DNA of 64,000 nucleotides from Chara braunii (Eukaryota > Streptophyta > Charophyceae > Charales > Characeae), in the NCBI GenBank assembly GCA_003427395.1, contig BFEA01000027.1:826167-890166 (forward strand), given 5' to 3'. The notes beneath the pieces are model-generated. The model worked only from the letters and a program-made list of their open reading frames with translations. It did not search any database and was not told the DNA's origin. Shown here piece by piece: positions 53,336 through 63,400 of this stretch. A program made the position numbers and the translations under genes. How positions within the stretch are numbered: position 1 is the first letter of the stretch; every line of letters starts with the position of its first letter.

Positions 53336-54898
53336 GTGAGGTTGCGCGTCACAAACGCCCAAGGTAGGGAACATTGGATCTTACTGGGTGAGCATATTCT
53401 AGGAGAAGAATGGGGACTGGCGCGCAAAGAGGATGTTTGGACCTGTCTCCAGCTTGATTCATATGTTAACAGGAAGATCTGTTCCACGTTTTGGGCTGGT
53501 ATGGTGGCGGCATGGAAGAAAGTGAAACCGAACGAATGGTTGGAACTGGTCACAAAACAAGAAGTGCTGAGACAGCCACTATTCGACAACCCCAGAATCT
53601 GCAACTCTATGGGAACGAGGTTCAGAGCAAACAAGGAGGCAGGCACTTTTGGGGATAAGTGGATCAGAAGAGGTGTCCTCGGCGTTGCCGACATCTGGGA
53701 ACCCCTAGAAGGACGATGGGGCACAGCGGAGGAAATCAGACGGAAACTGGGTAATCTGCACCGGGTAGAGGAGAAGTTTGCAGAGCTAATGGAAGCAATA
53801 CCTCAGTCTTGGCACTACCTCCTGGCCCCAGAAGGAGTGGATCCACCGGGTACATGGTACTCAACACTCAGAGTTGGGGAAGCAAGTAGATACTGGAAAC
53901 TAACCTCTTATTCACTGGAGGGCAGAAGGATATTCCAGGAATGGGAGAAGCCACCCAGAAGTAATCAGCTGCAACTTGTGGATGAGCAGGCCGCGCACCC
54001 TCCGATGGACATACCTCTGGACCAAGTTAGGGTGGAGGAAACCTGGGACAAGGCGAACAGCCATTCCTGCTTGCTTCTTACAGAATGCCCAGTAGCAGAA
54101 TGCAAAATCGATCCAGCAGCATGGGGATGGAGGGGCCTAGGCAGAAACGGCACGACGTTGAAGCTACACCAGATGAAGCAAACTGCAGAAATTCGACAAC
54201 CGCCTACGCAGCCTTTGGCAGTAGCCACAAGCCGCTGGAACTGCACAATAGACAGCTCCAATGAACTGGTAAATAGGGGAATGAAGAGACTTGTGACTCA
54301 ACTTAAGCTGCTCCCTTCTCAGAAACATGCAGCTCTTCTCTGTCATCTCTCGCTCTTAGTCACTCCCTCGGCTGTGTGGTTGGCAGGCAAAGGAATGGAA
54401 GTCAGGCTATCATGCAGCAGGTGCACTTGGCCATACGAATCCACAACCCACCTATGGTGGGATTGTCCAGCGTCCAGCAGGATTTGGAGGTGGTGGGAGT
54501 CCCATTGGAAAGAGTTCTCTGAATGGGAGTGGAGTTGGGACAGAAACTGGGTCTTGCTGGGTATATTGCCAGAGGACCTGCCATATGCAAACGGCTGTGG
54601 TTCTGCGGTGCAAACATGCAGAGCGATAATATGCTCAGTCATTTGGGACTGCCGCAACAAGGCAGTATTCAAGGGCAAGGGAACCACAGATGAAGAGACG
54701 AAGACGCTGATTCGGTGCAGACTCCGTCAGGCTATTAAGGCAGATTGGAACAGGAAAGGCTGCCAAGGAAAGAGAAACAGCAGCAACTGCAGATGGTTCT
54801 TGGACACTTGGGGATGTGGCAAGATATCGAATTGGTTAGTTAACGTGGACAGGGAGGGGAACTTGGAATTCTGCTCATGGTTAGAGGTAGGAGTATAG
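53336..54898 (+). CDS. LINE F ORF2 C-terminal part, open 520 codons
   Basis: A 5'-truncated LINE of a different family from A-E. It shares the post-RT layout (DVWTCLQ, FWAGMVAAWKKV, then EVLRQPLFDNPRI, compare VLRQPLFGNRW in LINE A) and a CSRC with THLWWDC finger (about 54413-54470), then WDRNWVLLGILPE and WFLDTWGCGKISNWL. It is uninterrupted by stops, unlike every other LINE here, so it is younger or copied more recently. The ATG at 53336 lies in LTR-derived sequence, so the protein start is not authentic. Confidence 0.88.
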   Translation: MRLRVTNAQGREHWILLGEHILGEEWGLARKEDVWTCLQLDSYVNRKICSTFWAGMVAAWKKVKPNEWLELVTKQEVLRQPLFDNPRICNSMGTRFRANKEAGTFGDKWIRRGVLGVADIWEPLEGRWGTAEEIRRKLGNLHRVEEKFAELMEAIPQSWHYLLAPEGVDPPGTWYSTLRVGEASRYWKLTSYSLEGRRIFQEWEKPPRSNQLQLVDEQAAHPPMDIPLDQVRVEETWDKANSHSCLLLTECPVAECKIDPAAWGWRGLGRNGTTLKLHQMKQTAEIRQPPTQPLAVATSRWNCTIDSSNELVNRGMKRLVTQLKLLPSQKHAALLCHLSLLVTPSAVWLAGKGMEVRLSCSRCTWPYESTTHLWWDCPASSRIWRWWESHWKEFSEWEWSWDRNWVLLGILPEDLPYANGCGSAVQTCRAIICSVIWDCRNKAVFKGKGTTDEETKTLIRCRLRQAIKADWNRKGCQGKRNSSNCRWFLDTWGCGKISNWLVNVDREGNLEFCSWLEVGV

Positions 54899-55245
54899 AA
54901 TGAACCAGGACACTCGGCTCGGATAAGCCGCAGGAGGCAGGCAGTACAGTGGCTAGGTGAATCTGGGTTGGGATGGGGAAGGAGTGTCAGAACTCAGTAG
55001 ATGGCGTAATAGACTGGATAGGATTAGTTTAGCATAGAAGGCACACGAAGAGCAGAGAGCTCGATGGAACATAGGACTGTGAACTTTTGCTCACTCGACT
55101 AAGTGGTCAGTCCATAAGCGGGACAAGGTCCCACCGCCCAAGGTTCAACCGGGTTGTTTGTGAGGATTCCCGGCCTCAAAGTTCATGGTTTGATCATGGA
55201 TTCTCAACTTTTCCCGAAANAAANAAAAAAAAAAAAAAAAAAAAA
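54899..55245 (+). mobile_element. 3' UTR and poly(A) tail of LINE F
   Basis: Non-coding sequence after the stop at 54896-54898, ending in a run of A with two N (about 55217-55245). This is the expected LINE 3' end. Confidence 0.75.
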
Positions 55246-55919
55246 GACAGGGGCGATGCACAATTTAATTTACTGCATAACGGTTTGCTATCCCGGTCAT
55301 TCCTGCGATCTTTCATGTTGTTCCCTGCCTTCATGTTTAGTCCTGTTTCCCGCCTTTCCCACAATGCGTTGCTTGGGGAGAAGGCTCACCACTCGGAGCT
55401 GCTCCGACGCTACGCAGAACGAAGTCTGACCGCGGCGAATCCAAGAATTTCGCCCTCGTGAGGTCGGAGGCAACCAGGCACCCTGGTTGGACCGTTCCGC
55501 GCCTGATGTGTGTTGACGTGGACGACTTTTTTTTTTTTTTTTTTTTCAGATGGTACCTGAGCGGGTCTTTTTGCGTTGTTTTTTGGCGGGTGGAGTTTCG
55601 CCGCAGGCCCAGTTTTACAGATTGTACGCTCTACACCTGTCGCCCACACAAAATCTTCTTACTTACCGCGCAGTGCTTCCGACGCGTCTCCTTCGCTTGC
55701 AACTCCGCGGCGCGCGTTGGGCGTTTCATTCCTTGGATGCACTCGACGTCTCCCTGCGATAGGCTGGCAGCCTTGGTGGTGAGGAGGCGGGAGCTGGGTA
55801 TATTTGTGTGGTATGTGCGGCAGGAGAAGGCTTTTACTTAGAAACTTCGTTAATTACGGCGTTAGAGTCTTAGCAATTCGCCAAAGACGAAAGGACTTTG
55901 CTCTCAAACTTGCACGTTT

Positions 55920-55926
55920 CGTGACT

Positions 55927-55996
<70 letters not shown>
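55920..55996. repeat. (TC)n microsatellite
   Basis: TC dinucleotides with one CCTC interruption. Confidence 0.95.
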
Positions 55997-56000
<4 letters not shown>

Positions 56001-56614
56001 CTGTCTGCCCGGCCCCGCTCTTTTCCGCTCTCTCACGCCCTCGCTCTCCAAATAGCTGCAGGGAAGGGCCGGTTTGGTAGGCGACACGCGGCGGGTCATC
56101 CTGCGGGTAAGTTGCTTCTTGACGTCCTCTTCCCCCTCCGTTTACCTCGTGCTGTCCCCTGATATGCTTCCCTGGCGCCTTCTCTTCCCTACCTCGTTCC
56201 TCCTGCTAGTCTCTGTGTCGTTTTGAATACCGGTTTGGTGGCGAGGAAAGACCGAGGGCCAGGACTACAATAATGACAGGGTAGGGCCCTTACGATGGAA
56301 GGGGCTGCAAAGGGCCGAATGGAGCAGGAAGGAAGTAGCAGAACGATGTACATGGAGAGAAGGGGTCAAAGCTTGCGGAAAGCCAGCTACACGACCATGA
56401 CATGCAAGTGGACGAGGTGGGCAAAGGAGCAGACGACGTGGGGGAGGAGGAGCAGGAGGGGTGAAAAACATAAAGCTGGTTTCGGGAAGATGGGGATCGG
56501 ATAATGCACTTCAAAAACTTGTCTCCAAAGCGGAGAGTTTTGAAACCTTTGTATCTGCTTTTTCGTTTATTCAACTTTATTGTCACATAACAACATGAAA
56601 AAAATCACCCTTTT

Positions 56615-56642
56615 TCTCCTCCTCCTCCTCCTCCTCCTCCTC
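56615..56642. repeat. (CTC)n microsatellite
   Basis: About nine CTC units. Confidence 0.9.
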
Positions 56643-57662
56643 CACTTCTCACTCCTCTTTTCTCCCTTCGTTTAAATATAATTTCGCCTTCTTCCCTCCC
56701 GTTGCCCCTCTCCTATCTCCCCCTTTTCCCCCAGCGCCTGGCTCTCTTTTTTCCTCGGGCTTTTCCTTCTTCTCGTTGCTACGCTTAGTTGCTTGTTTCT
56801 TACCAGTGGGATGACTACCCACATGTCGCCCGCTCGATGTGGATAGCCATCCTCCGAATGAGGTCCTCTTTTGCCTCGTCGACTTCTTTTCCTATCGTCG
56901 TCAGCCTTGGGGCGTCTTGGTCTTGGTCGATATCCACTCTGCCTTCCTTCATGTTGTGTACTCCTCGCGTGTCCCGTTAAGCCTCCCTCGTCGATGATTC
57001 TGATGTTGGGCCGCGGGATGATGGCGAGCAGGCGCTGACGTGGGTAAGTGGTGATGATGATGATGATGATGATTAAGGCAGAAGATGGGGGGGATATCGC
57101 TAGTATGGTGCCGCGGCGCGGCGGGGCGGGGGGAGGGGATGGCCGGAACTATTTGCGTGGCAGTTGGGAAAAGCGCGGGAGGGAGAGACGCGCGAGGAGA
57201 TGGGAAGAAAAGAGAACGTCAGGACAGAAAGATGTCTACAGAATCTAGCGATGAATCAATCAATCCTTGTCGATTTCCAGGGGATGGTTTTTGGAGGGTA
57301 TTCCACCAGTTGAGCTGGCGACTCTCACGGCTTCGCGACTGCCTAGGTGCCCTTTCCGCCTTGTCATACCGGATAACTCACTTCGCCTCACCTTCTTACT
57401 TGCGGAAGGTATTTCACGAAAACTTACTGTGTGGAACGGGGGGTTTGCCGCCGTTTCCTTCGTCTTCTGTTGTTTACTTTCTCAGTTTTTTTTTTTTTTT
57501 TTTTTTTGAGCTTATGCTGTTCATAACGTCGCCATCGTTTCTATGACGAAGACATGTTTCCTCCTCTCACTCTGTGGAACGAGGGAAGGGTTTTAAACAC
57601 AGTTTTTCCCTTTTGCTTGTTGTTTCTATAAAGTAGAGTAGTCGCCGTTTGCTTTTCTGTGC

Positions 57663-57664
<2 letters not shown>

Positions 57665-57730
<66 letters not shown>
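57665..57730. repeat. Poly(T), about 66 bp
   Basis: Uninterrupted T. It may be the A tail of a minus-strand retroposon or a collapsed or expanded homopolymer; no element is recognisable above it. Confidence 0.9.
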
Positions 57731-58225
57731 CTGTGCGTTTTCCTCTCCTAACTTTCTCCCTCTTCTAAATTTTCTGTATTGAACTCTTCCCTCTCTCGGC
57801 TTTTCTGTCCTTTTTCCCCCTTCTTGAGTCGTTTTTTTCCTCCCTTTCTTTTTCTGGGCTCATTTTCCACTCTCTTCTCCTGCGCCTTAACACTTAGTGT
57901 CGTTGCGTCTGCTGACTGATGGCGTGGGAGACTTCGTCTGTTTGTAAGACCGAAAATTCTGAAAACACCGGTTCCAAAGTACGCGCCTTTGGTTCCAGCT
58001 TCTTTTCTCTCTGTCTTTACTTTCGTATGCCGCCGGTCATGCCGACCCCCTCGTGTTCATTTTTCGAGTCTCCATGGGCTCGTCACGGATCCCCGATAAT
58101 GTCGAATCCAACATACTATATTTGAACTGCTGAAAAATAGCGTGCTCGTTCATCTAACGAATAAAAACGGCGCTTCCGGAACTGTCCTTTCTGCCTCCGC
58201 CAACTTCTCTTTTTTTTTTTTTTTA

Positions 58226-58269
58226 ATAATATATTCTCGATTTATGCGTGTTATCCTTGTGCAGGGGCC

Positions 58270-58301
<32 letters not shown>

Positions 58302-58319
58302 ACGGATGTCCTGAAGGAC
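58226..58319 (-). pseudogene. U6: U6 snRNA retropseudogene, nearly full length
   Basis: On the minus strand from 58319: GTCCTTCAGGACATCCG, TTAAAATTGGAACGATACAG, AGAAGATTAGCATGGCCCC, TGCACAAGGATAACACGCAT and AAATCGAGAA, then ATATATTATT and A16-18. All U6 blocks are present except the last few bases before the terminal U run. The A-rich tail suggests retroposition by a LINE. A functional gene cannot be fully excluded, but no upstream U6 promoter elements were seen. Confidence 0.85.
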
Positions 58320-58377
58320 CAACTTCTCTTTATGTCCTCCTTAGTGTGTCGTTCATCGTACGCAGTCCCGGGGTCCC

Positions 58378-58440
58378 TTCCTGGCCTCCCTCCCCTCCCC
58401 TCCCCTCCCCTTCCCTCCCCTCCCCCTCCCCCCCACCTTT
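58378..58440. repeat. (CCCCT)n-like C-rich repeat
   Basis: CCCCTCCCCTCCCCT units, then CCTCCCCCTCCCCCCC. Confidence 0.85.
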
Positions 58441-59181
58441 CTCCCCTGTTTTCCCTACCTGACCATCCCGGTGTCTGTGCAGACGCCCTATCACAATCTC
58501 TCTCTCTTTTTCACCACCAATCGGATGACAGATGTGACACGTCGCCGGCAAGGACCGCTCACTTAAGGTGGGGGGGTCTGAAACTGCGGCGCGTTCCAGG
58601 ACCTTGGAGGCTTTCCACAGAACGCTCCCGTGAACCTTAAGCAGATCGCTACGGCGGGGTATCACGATGCTCAGCCAGGACAGAAACGATTGGGCTGAAG
58701 CGTATGCTACACTCCAAAGCTGTAAGCTTGTGCCGGCCTTGAGCCACAGCCACTCACGCCGAAGAGCATACTTCCAGACTATACTCCTTGTTTTGGTAGG
58801 ACTCCAAAAAACACTGGGGACAACCGCTTTCCTCCATCCTCGTCCCTCTATATATAGTATTCTATTTATTTATTTATTTATTTAATGATATTATATTCTA
58901 CATTAACATAAACATTTATTTTATGAATCTATTCTATTTTATTCATTGAATATTACATAGAGAATGTATACCTACATTTCTTAATTAATAGATAGAACAT
59001 ACAAAGTTCCAAAACACGGTTAACAACATCCTCCTAATGATTGATTAATAAATATAAGGAAGGACAAAATCCAAAATCCAAAATACTGTGTTCTTGAACA
59101 CAGTATTTTGGATTTTGAACACAGTATTTTGGATTTTGGATTTTGGATAGGATTATCTAAGAAGCTTTGGGACTTAATTTA

Positions 59182-59569
59182 CGGGTAATTAGCAAAATAC
59201 CCCCGTAAGTTGAGATACATGCCAAAATGCCCCTGAAAGATGTGGGTAGAGCGGAATGCCCCTCTGACAAAAAAAAATATTTTGTGAAATACCCTTGGCG
59301 TCGGTTGGACCCCCATCTTTGCAGTATACCCCTACCGGGTACCATCGAACTTTGCAAAATGCCCCAGTACTTGCCAACTTTTCCTAGGTGCGTTTGCAAA
59401 AGGCCAATCCCCAAACGGGGAGGAGGTCCAGATTGCAGAGTTGCACACCCGCCTGACAGGGGCACAACACAAAGATTTCGGCTCAAGAGGGCATTCCGTT
59501 CTACCCAGATCTTTCAGGGGCACTTTGGCATATATCTCAACTTATGGGGGTATTTTGCAAATTATCCCT
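59182..59569. mobile_element. MITE, 388 bp, long inverted repeats, 8-bp target duplication
   Basis: The left end GGGTAATTAGCAAAATACCC and the right end (reverse complement GGGATAATTTGCAAAATACC) pair over about 90 bp, through GTTGAGATACATGCCAAAAT and GCCCCTGAAAGATGTGGG. TTAATTTA occurs directly outside each end (59174-59181 and 59570-59577). Eight-base duplications with long inverted repeats suggest a hAT- or Mutator-like non-autonomous element. It has no coding capacity. It sits in plastid-derived DNA, so it arrived after the transfer. Confidence 0.88.
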
Positions 59570-59713
59570 TTAATTTATTATGAGTGCTAATATAGATACA
59601 GTCAGTACTAATTGAATGAATTTGATTTGATTTAATTTTAAAAAGAATCAAAACTAAATTTTGTTCAGTGAATGAATCAATTTTTTATTTGTATTTACTG
59701 GGGACTCAGTGGG

Positions 59714-59747
59714 GAGCCGTATGAAATCAAAGTTTCACGTTCGGTGC
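59714..59747 (+). ncRNA. Group II intron domain V (plastid trnG intron 3' end, transferred copy)
   Basis: GAGCCGTATGAAATCAAAG followed by TTTCACGTTCGGTGC folds as the conserved 34-nt domain V hairpin of group II introns. A domain VI-like stem with a candidate branch-point A (CGACTATAAC) lies just before the exon at 59794. Confidence 0.85.
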
Positions 59748-59793
59748 TGTAGTAGAGATTTTGAAAGATGATTTTTTTTCATATCGACTATAA

Positions 59794-59844
59794 CCCTTAG
59801 CCTTCCAAGGTCTAATGATACGGGCTCGATTCCCGTTACCCGCT
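59794..59844 (+). pseudogene. trnG-UCC: Plastid trnG-UCC 3' exon (nuclear copy)
   Basis: CCCTTAGCCTTCCAAGG contains the UCC anticodon loop and CGGGCTCGATTCCCG is the T arm, ending TACCCGCT. It has about three extra bases relative to the usual 48-nt exon, and the 5' exon is not recognised in the window, so it is not functional. Confidence 0.85.
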
Positions 59845-60061
59845 AACAGAGAAGAATTACTCGTTCTTAAAAAATAGACAGAAAGAGTAATTCATTTCTA
59901 TTCAATCATTGTTAGAATCAAAAGCAAGGGGTTATATACATCTATCTATATATTCAATGATTATTTATACCCTTATTTAGATCAGATAATTATCCTTTAT
60001 AATAGATGAATATCTTTCACCCCCCCCCCATGTCCTGTCTTCCTTCTCCGTCTTGTCCTCT

Positions 60062-60099
60062 CGTCCTCCTCCTCCTCCTCCTCCTCCTCCTCCTCCTAG
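60062..60099. repeat. (CTC)n microsatellite
   Basis: About twelve CTC units. Confidence 0.95.
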
Positions 60100-60373
60100 G
60101 TGATCTCGCCATGCGGTTCAATGATTTGTTGTTTGTAAACAGAGCCTCAGGCGAAGGACTCGCTAGGCGCATCCTCTTTTTTCTGACTTGGGTGATCAAA
60201 TCAGGCTTTTACGCTGGATAGCAGCCGGTCAATCTGTCAGCTGAATTGGAAGTCGTCCCCTTGTTTTCCTCATGGCAACGTTTGTCGGGGTCTTCTCCCA
60301 TCACTACCTTTAGCCTTGTGGATCCTGCACGAGTAGCGGAGTGTCCCACCATTAGGAAGATTCCGAATTTAAA

Positions 60374-60438
60374 AAAGAAGAAGAAGAAGAAGAAGAAGAA
60401 GAAGAAGAAGAAGAAGACGAAGAAGAAGAAGAAGAAGA
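60374..60438. repeat. (GAA)n microsatellite
   Basis: About twenty GAA units with one GAC. Confidence 0.95.
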
Positions 60439-60910
60439 TTCCAAATTCACACTTTACCGTTTGGAACCGTTCCGCTTCACCGTTGCGATAACGGGACCAA
60501 GGGTGACAGAAAGCGCGCCATTGCTATGAATGACTCGTAGCAGAAGTGTACAGGGACTTCATCATCCAACTTACAAGCTGGCTGGCTGCCGTACTAAGCT
60601 AACAGCAGTGAAGAAAAGTCGGAGCATGACTATTCCCTCACACCATGATTTCAATCGCCATGGACATATAGGGAATGAAACACATCCTGAGGCCATACTC
60701 ATACTAGGAAAGGACTTTCCTGGATGTTTCTGAGCGCTTTTACGGCAAGGCATGGATGCACCTGACCGACCTGACCGTAATTATTTTGCGCTGTGGTTGT
60801 ATGAGCTTCTGGCTCTGTGGTATACTGAAGTTTTTACTGTTTGGGAAAAAAGGAAGAAGAAGAAGTGAAGTGAAGTGAAACTTACTCCAGACAGCAATCT
60901 GTCCGTCCGC

Positions 60911-60985
60911 ACCGATCCAAGGATCGAACACGTGACCTCCACGTTAAGAGGCAAACACTCAACCAAATGGCTAAGTGGACTGAGA
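60911..60985 (-). repeat. tRNA-like SINE head (minus strand)
   Basis: The minus strand gives TAGCCATTTGGTTGAGTG (A box, about 60973-60956), CCTCTTAACG, then CACGTGTTCGATCCTTGG (B box, 60931-60917). The anticodon stem does not pair well, so this is a tRNA-derived SINE rather than a tRNA gene. A/G-rich GAAGAAG tracts on either side may be tails. Confidence 0.6.
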
Positions 60986-61360
60986 TGAAAGTTAAGCCCC
61001 AAGATGAGTACTTAACCCACCCCAGCATGGGTACTCGTTTTTCCCCGCGACCCGGTGTACCCAGTCACACACGCGCACCCAACCAGGGTGTGTAGACGTA
61101 GCCACCATACAGTGTACGACCTCACTGTTGGTTGCCACGCAGGTAAGAAGTGAAACTTAAAGAAGAAGAAGAAGAAGACTCCCTTCCTGAGCGTGAGAGG
61201 TGAGGAGATGGGGAGATGGATTCCTATGATTCCCATGGAATCTGACAGTAATCTCTGGAGACTGGAGTAATCTATGACTCTTTGGCTGAGCAAGATGGGT
61301 GTGGCCGAATCTGAGTGCACTCTGCGAGTAGTCTTTTATATTTTTATTTTATATTTGATC

Positions 61361-61490
61361 ATGACTGGTATGGTTACACTCTAACACCGTGTCCTGGCTG
61401 TAGTGGTTAAGAGACTTGGCTCTGCAGGCCGAGGAGGAGGGCTTAGGCCCAGATGTACGGATCCATAACTACTGTGGACAGCTCCCGTGA
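61361..61490 (+). repeat. SINE-like repeat, copy 1 (partial)
   Basis: CATGACTGGTATGGTTACAC, TGGCTGTAGTGGTTAAGAGA and GATGTACGGATCCATAACTA match 61637-61790. The middle with the B box is deleted. Confidence 0.7.
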
Positions 61491-61636
61491 ACTGCCGGGC
61501 GGCACAGCATAAGGTCTACCGGAGAAGTGAGCTATGTGCAGATTGGAGCGATGTCCACGAGAATTGTGGTCTCCGTGGGTGTTGAGTGTGGTGTGCCTCG
61601 AGTTGGACACTACAGCCTTGCAGGGCTGGGGTGGAT

Positions 61637-61815
61637 ATCATGACCGGTATGGTTCTGCTTCTGAACACCGCGCCCTGGCTGTCGTCGTTAAGAGACTTGG
61701 TTGTTGAAGCCGAGGTCGCCAGTTTGGATCCGTGCTTGCACGGAGGAGGGCCAGGCCCAGATGTGCGGATCCATAACTACCACTATTGAGTGTAAAAAAA
61801 ATCAAAATCAAATTT
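61637..61815 (+). repeat. SINE-like repeat, copy 2, A-rich tail
   Basis: CATGACCGGTATGGTTCTGC, then a tRNA-like block: TGGCTGTCGTCGTTAAGAGA (A box) and CCAGTTTGGATCCGTGC (B box). It ends GATCCATAACTACCACTATT and A8-TCAAAATCAAA. A Leu/Ser-type tRNA origin is possible. Confidence 0.7.
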
Positions 61816-62197
61816 ACTGTGTGGATAGTCGATGTTTTCTTTAATGGCTCTGCAAGAATCACCAATGTCAGGCGTTTTAATGCTCTATCTGTCTATGACC
61901 TGGTCGCCTTTCGAGGTAGATGTCTCAGACTGAATCTGACGGTAATCCGAGACTAATCTATGATTTGATGCCCGTGGGAGAATCTGGGTGTCCGGTGCTT
62001 AAGTGATGTGCAAGTTTTTAGATGTTCTCAAAACCTGGTGCTCTTAATGTTTGATACTTTTGGCTATATTTGCTTTTCGTTCTTTTGACAATGGACTACA
62101 AATTCCTCCATTCGTCTCTTTGTTAATATTTACTCCAATCCAAAGTCTGTCTTTTTTTCTGTTAAATTATCTTTATTCTGTTCATCTGATTGCATCT

Positions 62198-62266
62198 GGC
62201 TTTGAACGTGGGTTTGATTCATATCTCAATAGTTCATTGGCCGTACCGACTGAGCTAGGCCCGCTC
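62198..62266 (-). repeat. tRNA-like sequence (minus strand)
   Basis: The minus strand reads CGGGCCTAGCTCAGTCGGTA (A box) and, about 35 bases on, ACGTTCAAAGCC (weak B box). The acceptor stem cannot be closed, so a SINE or tRNA pseudogene is more likely than a gene. Confidence 0.5.
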
Positions 62267-62497
62267 GTACTCTTCTGTCTTTTTTGACTGCAACTGTCTG
62301 CAGTTTTCCTGCATGGCACGAATTGTCAGCCATAAGCGCATACAACTAGAATGTCTCCGAGGGCTGCCTGAGGGGTGATGCCCGAGGAGTGTTATTGTTG
62401 ATAACCACAGAATTTAAGGTTTAAGGGGGTATGATGGCTGTAGAAGTGATGCCTGAGGTCTGTAGATGATGGTGACCTCTCATTGCTGCTACAGTAG

Positions 62498-62590
62498 TCA
62501 CCCGAATAGAACGCCAGGTGATTATAGCTGCATCTGTGTCAACTTTCAGTCTAGATACAGCCTCAATGACCCGGCGTTCTATTCGGGTGA
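62498..62590. repeat. Perfect 18-bp inverted repeat with 57-bp loop
   Basis: TCACCCGAATAGAACGCC (62498-62515) and its exact complement GGCGTTCTATTCGGGTGA (62573-62590). It could be the ends of a tiny foldback element or an RNA hairpin. Confidence 0.85.
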
Positions 62591-62710
62591 TATTTCTCCT
62601 CTTCTCCTGCTCCTTGCAGATCGTGGTATCCTATCATGGCAATCCCTTCGAGTGCTGACATTTATCAATGTGGTTGCACATTCTGTGGGGGCACGCTTAC
62701 CCTGGCCTTT

Positions 62711-63400
62711 GGAAAGGTCACAGCTTGCGAGCAATGTTTCCAGATTGTCAATCCTTTGACTGTTTAGAGTGCATGTGGGTTATTTTTGGCAGTTGCTTCT
62801 TAACCTATACAGTAGCATGTCTTGCTGCACTTCGTGCCTGGAGCTGTGATGCAAGCCCCCTGGCACTTATACGGGATGAGGCGGCTTGAAGAGTGGTCGT
62901 CTTCGGGGAAGCATACCCTGCAGCCCTTCGCCTTGTGCACTTGGGCCTTTGGCCCTCTGCCTGCTGTTGGTCAAAACCAGCAAGGCCTTAGTTGGAGTGG
63001 TGAAATACTACATGGGGGCAGATCACCTATGGTATTGGGGACAGAGGACTAAGCGACAGGTCAACGCACCCATTTTTGTTTTTACTTCAATCTTCTCTTT
63101 TCTGTTTTCAATGATTTTGGTCTCCAAACGTTGAGCTGACCCATCTTTTGCAATACTCTGAAAAGGTCACATTTTGACGACTAAACTAGAGGTGAACGCG
63201 GCCTTTTTTTTTTTTTTTAAACAATCTTCTCTTTTCGGTTTTCAACGATTTTGGACTGCAAACGTTGAGCTGACCCATCTTTTGCAATATTCTGAAAAGG
63301 TCACAGCCTGTAAGAAGTCTTTCCAGATTGTCCATCGTTACGGTTTTAAATCGGTGTGGGTTATATTCTGCCAGTTGCTTCTTTACGTATAGAGTCAGGT
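62711..63400. repeat. Nested local duplications
   Basis: 63085-63175 and 63220-63306 are near copies (CAAACGTTGAGCTGACCCAT, TTTTGCAATACTCTGAAAAGG). 62711-62815 and 63293-63395 are diverged copies (AAAGGTCACAGC, TTTCCAGATTGTC, GTGTGGGTTAT, CAGTTGCTTCTT). A poly(T) run lies at 63204-63218. Overlapping ORFs here are not supported as genes. Confidence 0.75.

Larger units (their letters stand above)
55246..58225. other. No supported gene; pyrimidine-rich and simple-repeat DNA
   Basis: Several open stretches, for example 55550-55760 (+) with FYRLYALHLSP and LPTRLLRLQLRGARW and 56957-56818 (-) with DIDQDQDAPRLTTIGKEVDEA, have coding-like composition but no recognised family. Simple repeats are listed separately. 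A (GAT)n run lies at 57050-57073. Confidence 0.45.
58850..60010. other. Plastid DNA insertion (NUPT), interrupted by a MITE
   Basis: Composition changes sharply to AT-rich at about 58850 and back at about 60010. Inside lie a group II intron domain V and the 3' exon of plastid trnG-UCC with plastid-like spacer after it. The left part has a palindrome around CCAAAATACTGTGTTC (59066-59150). The MITE at 59182-59569 splits it. Low GC argues for plastid rather than mitochondrial origin. Exact ends are not determined. Confidence 0.75.

Noticed and set aside
59227-59583. 118-codon ORF in the NUPT region
   Set aside because: Lies wholly within the MITE inverted repeats; both strands are open by symmetry.
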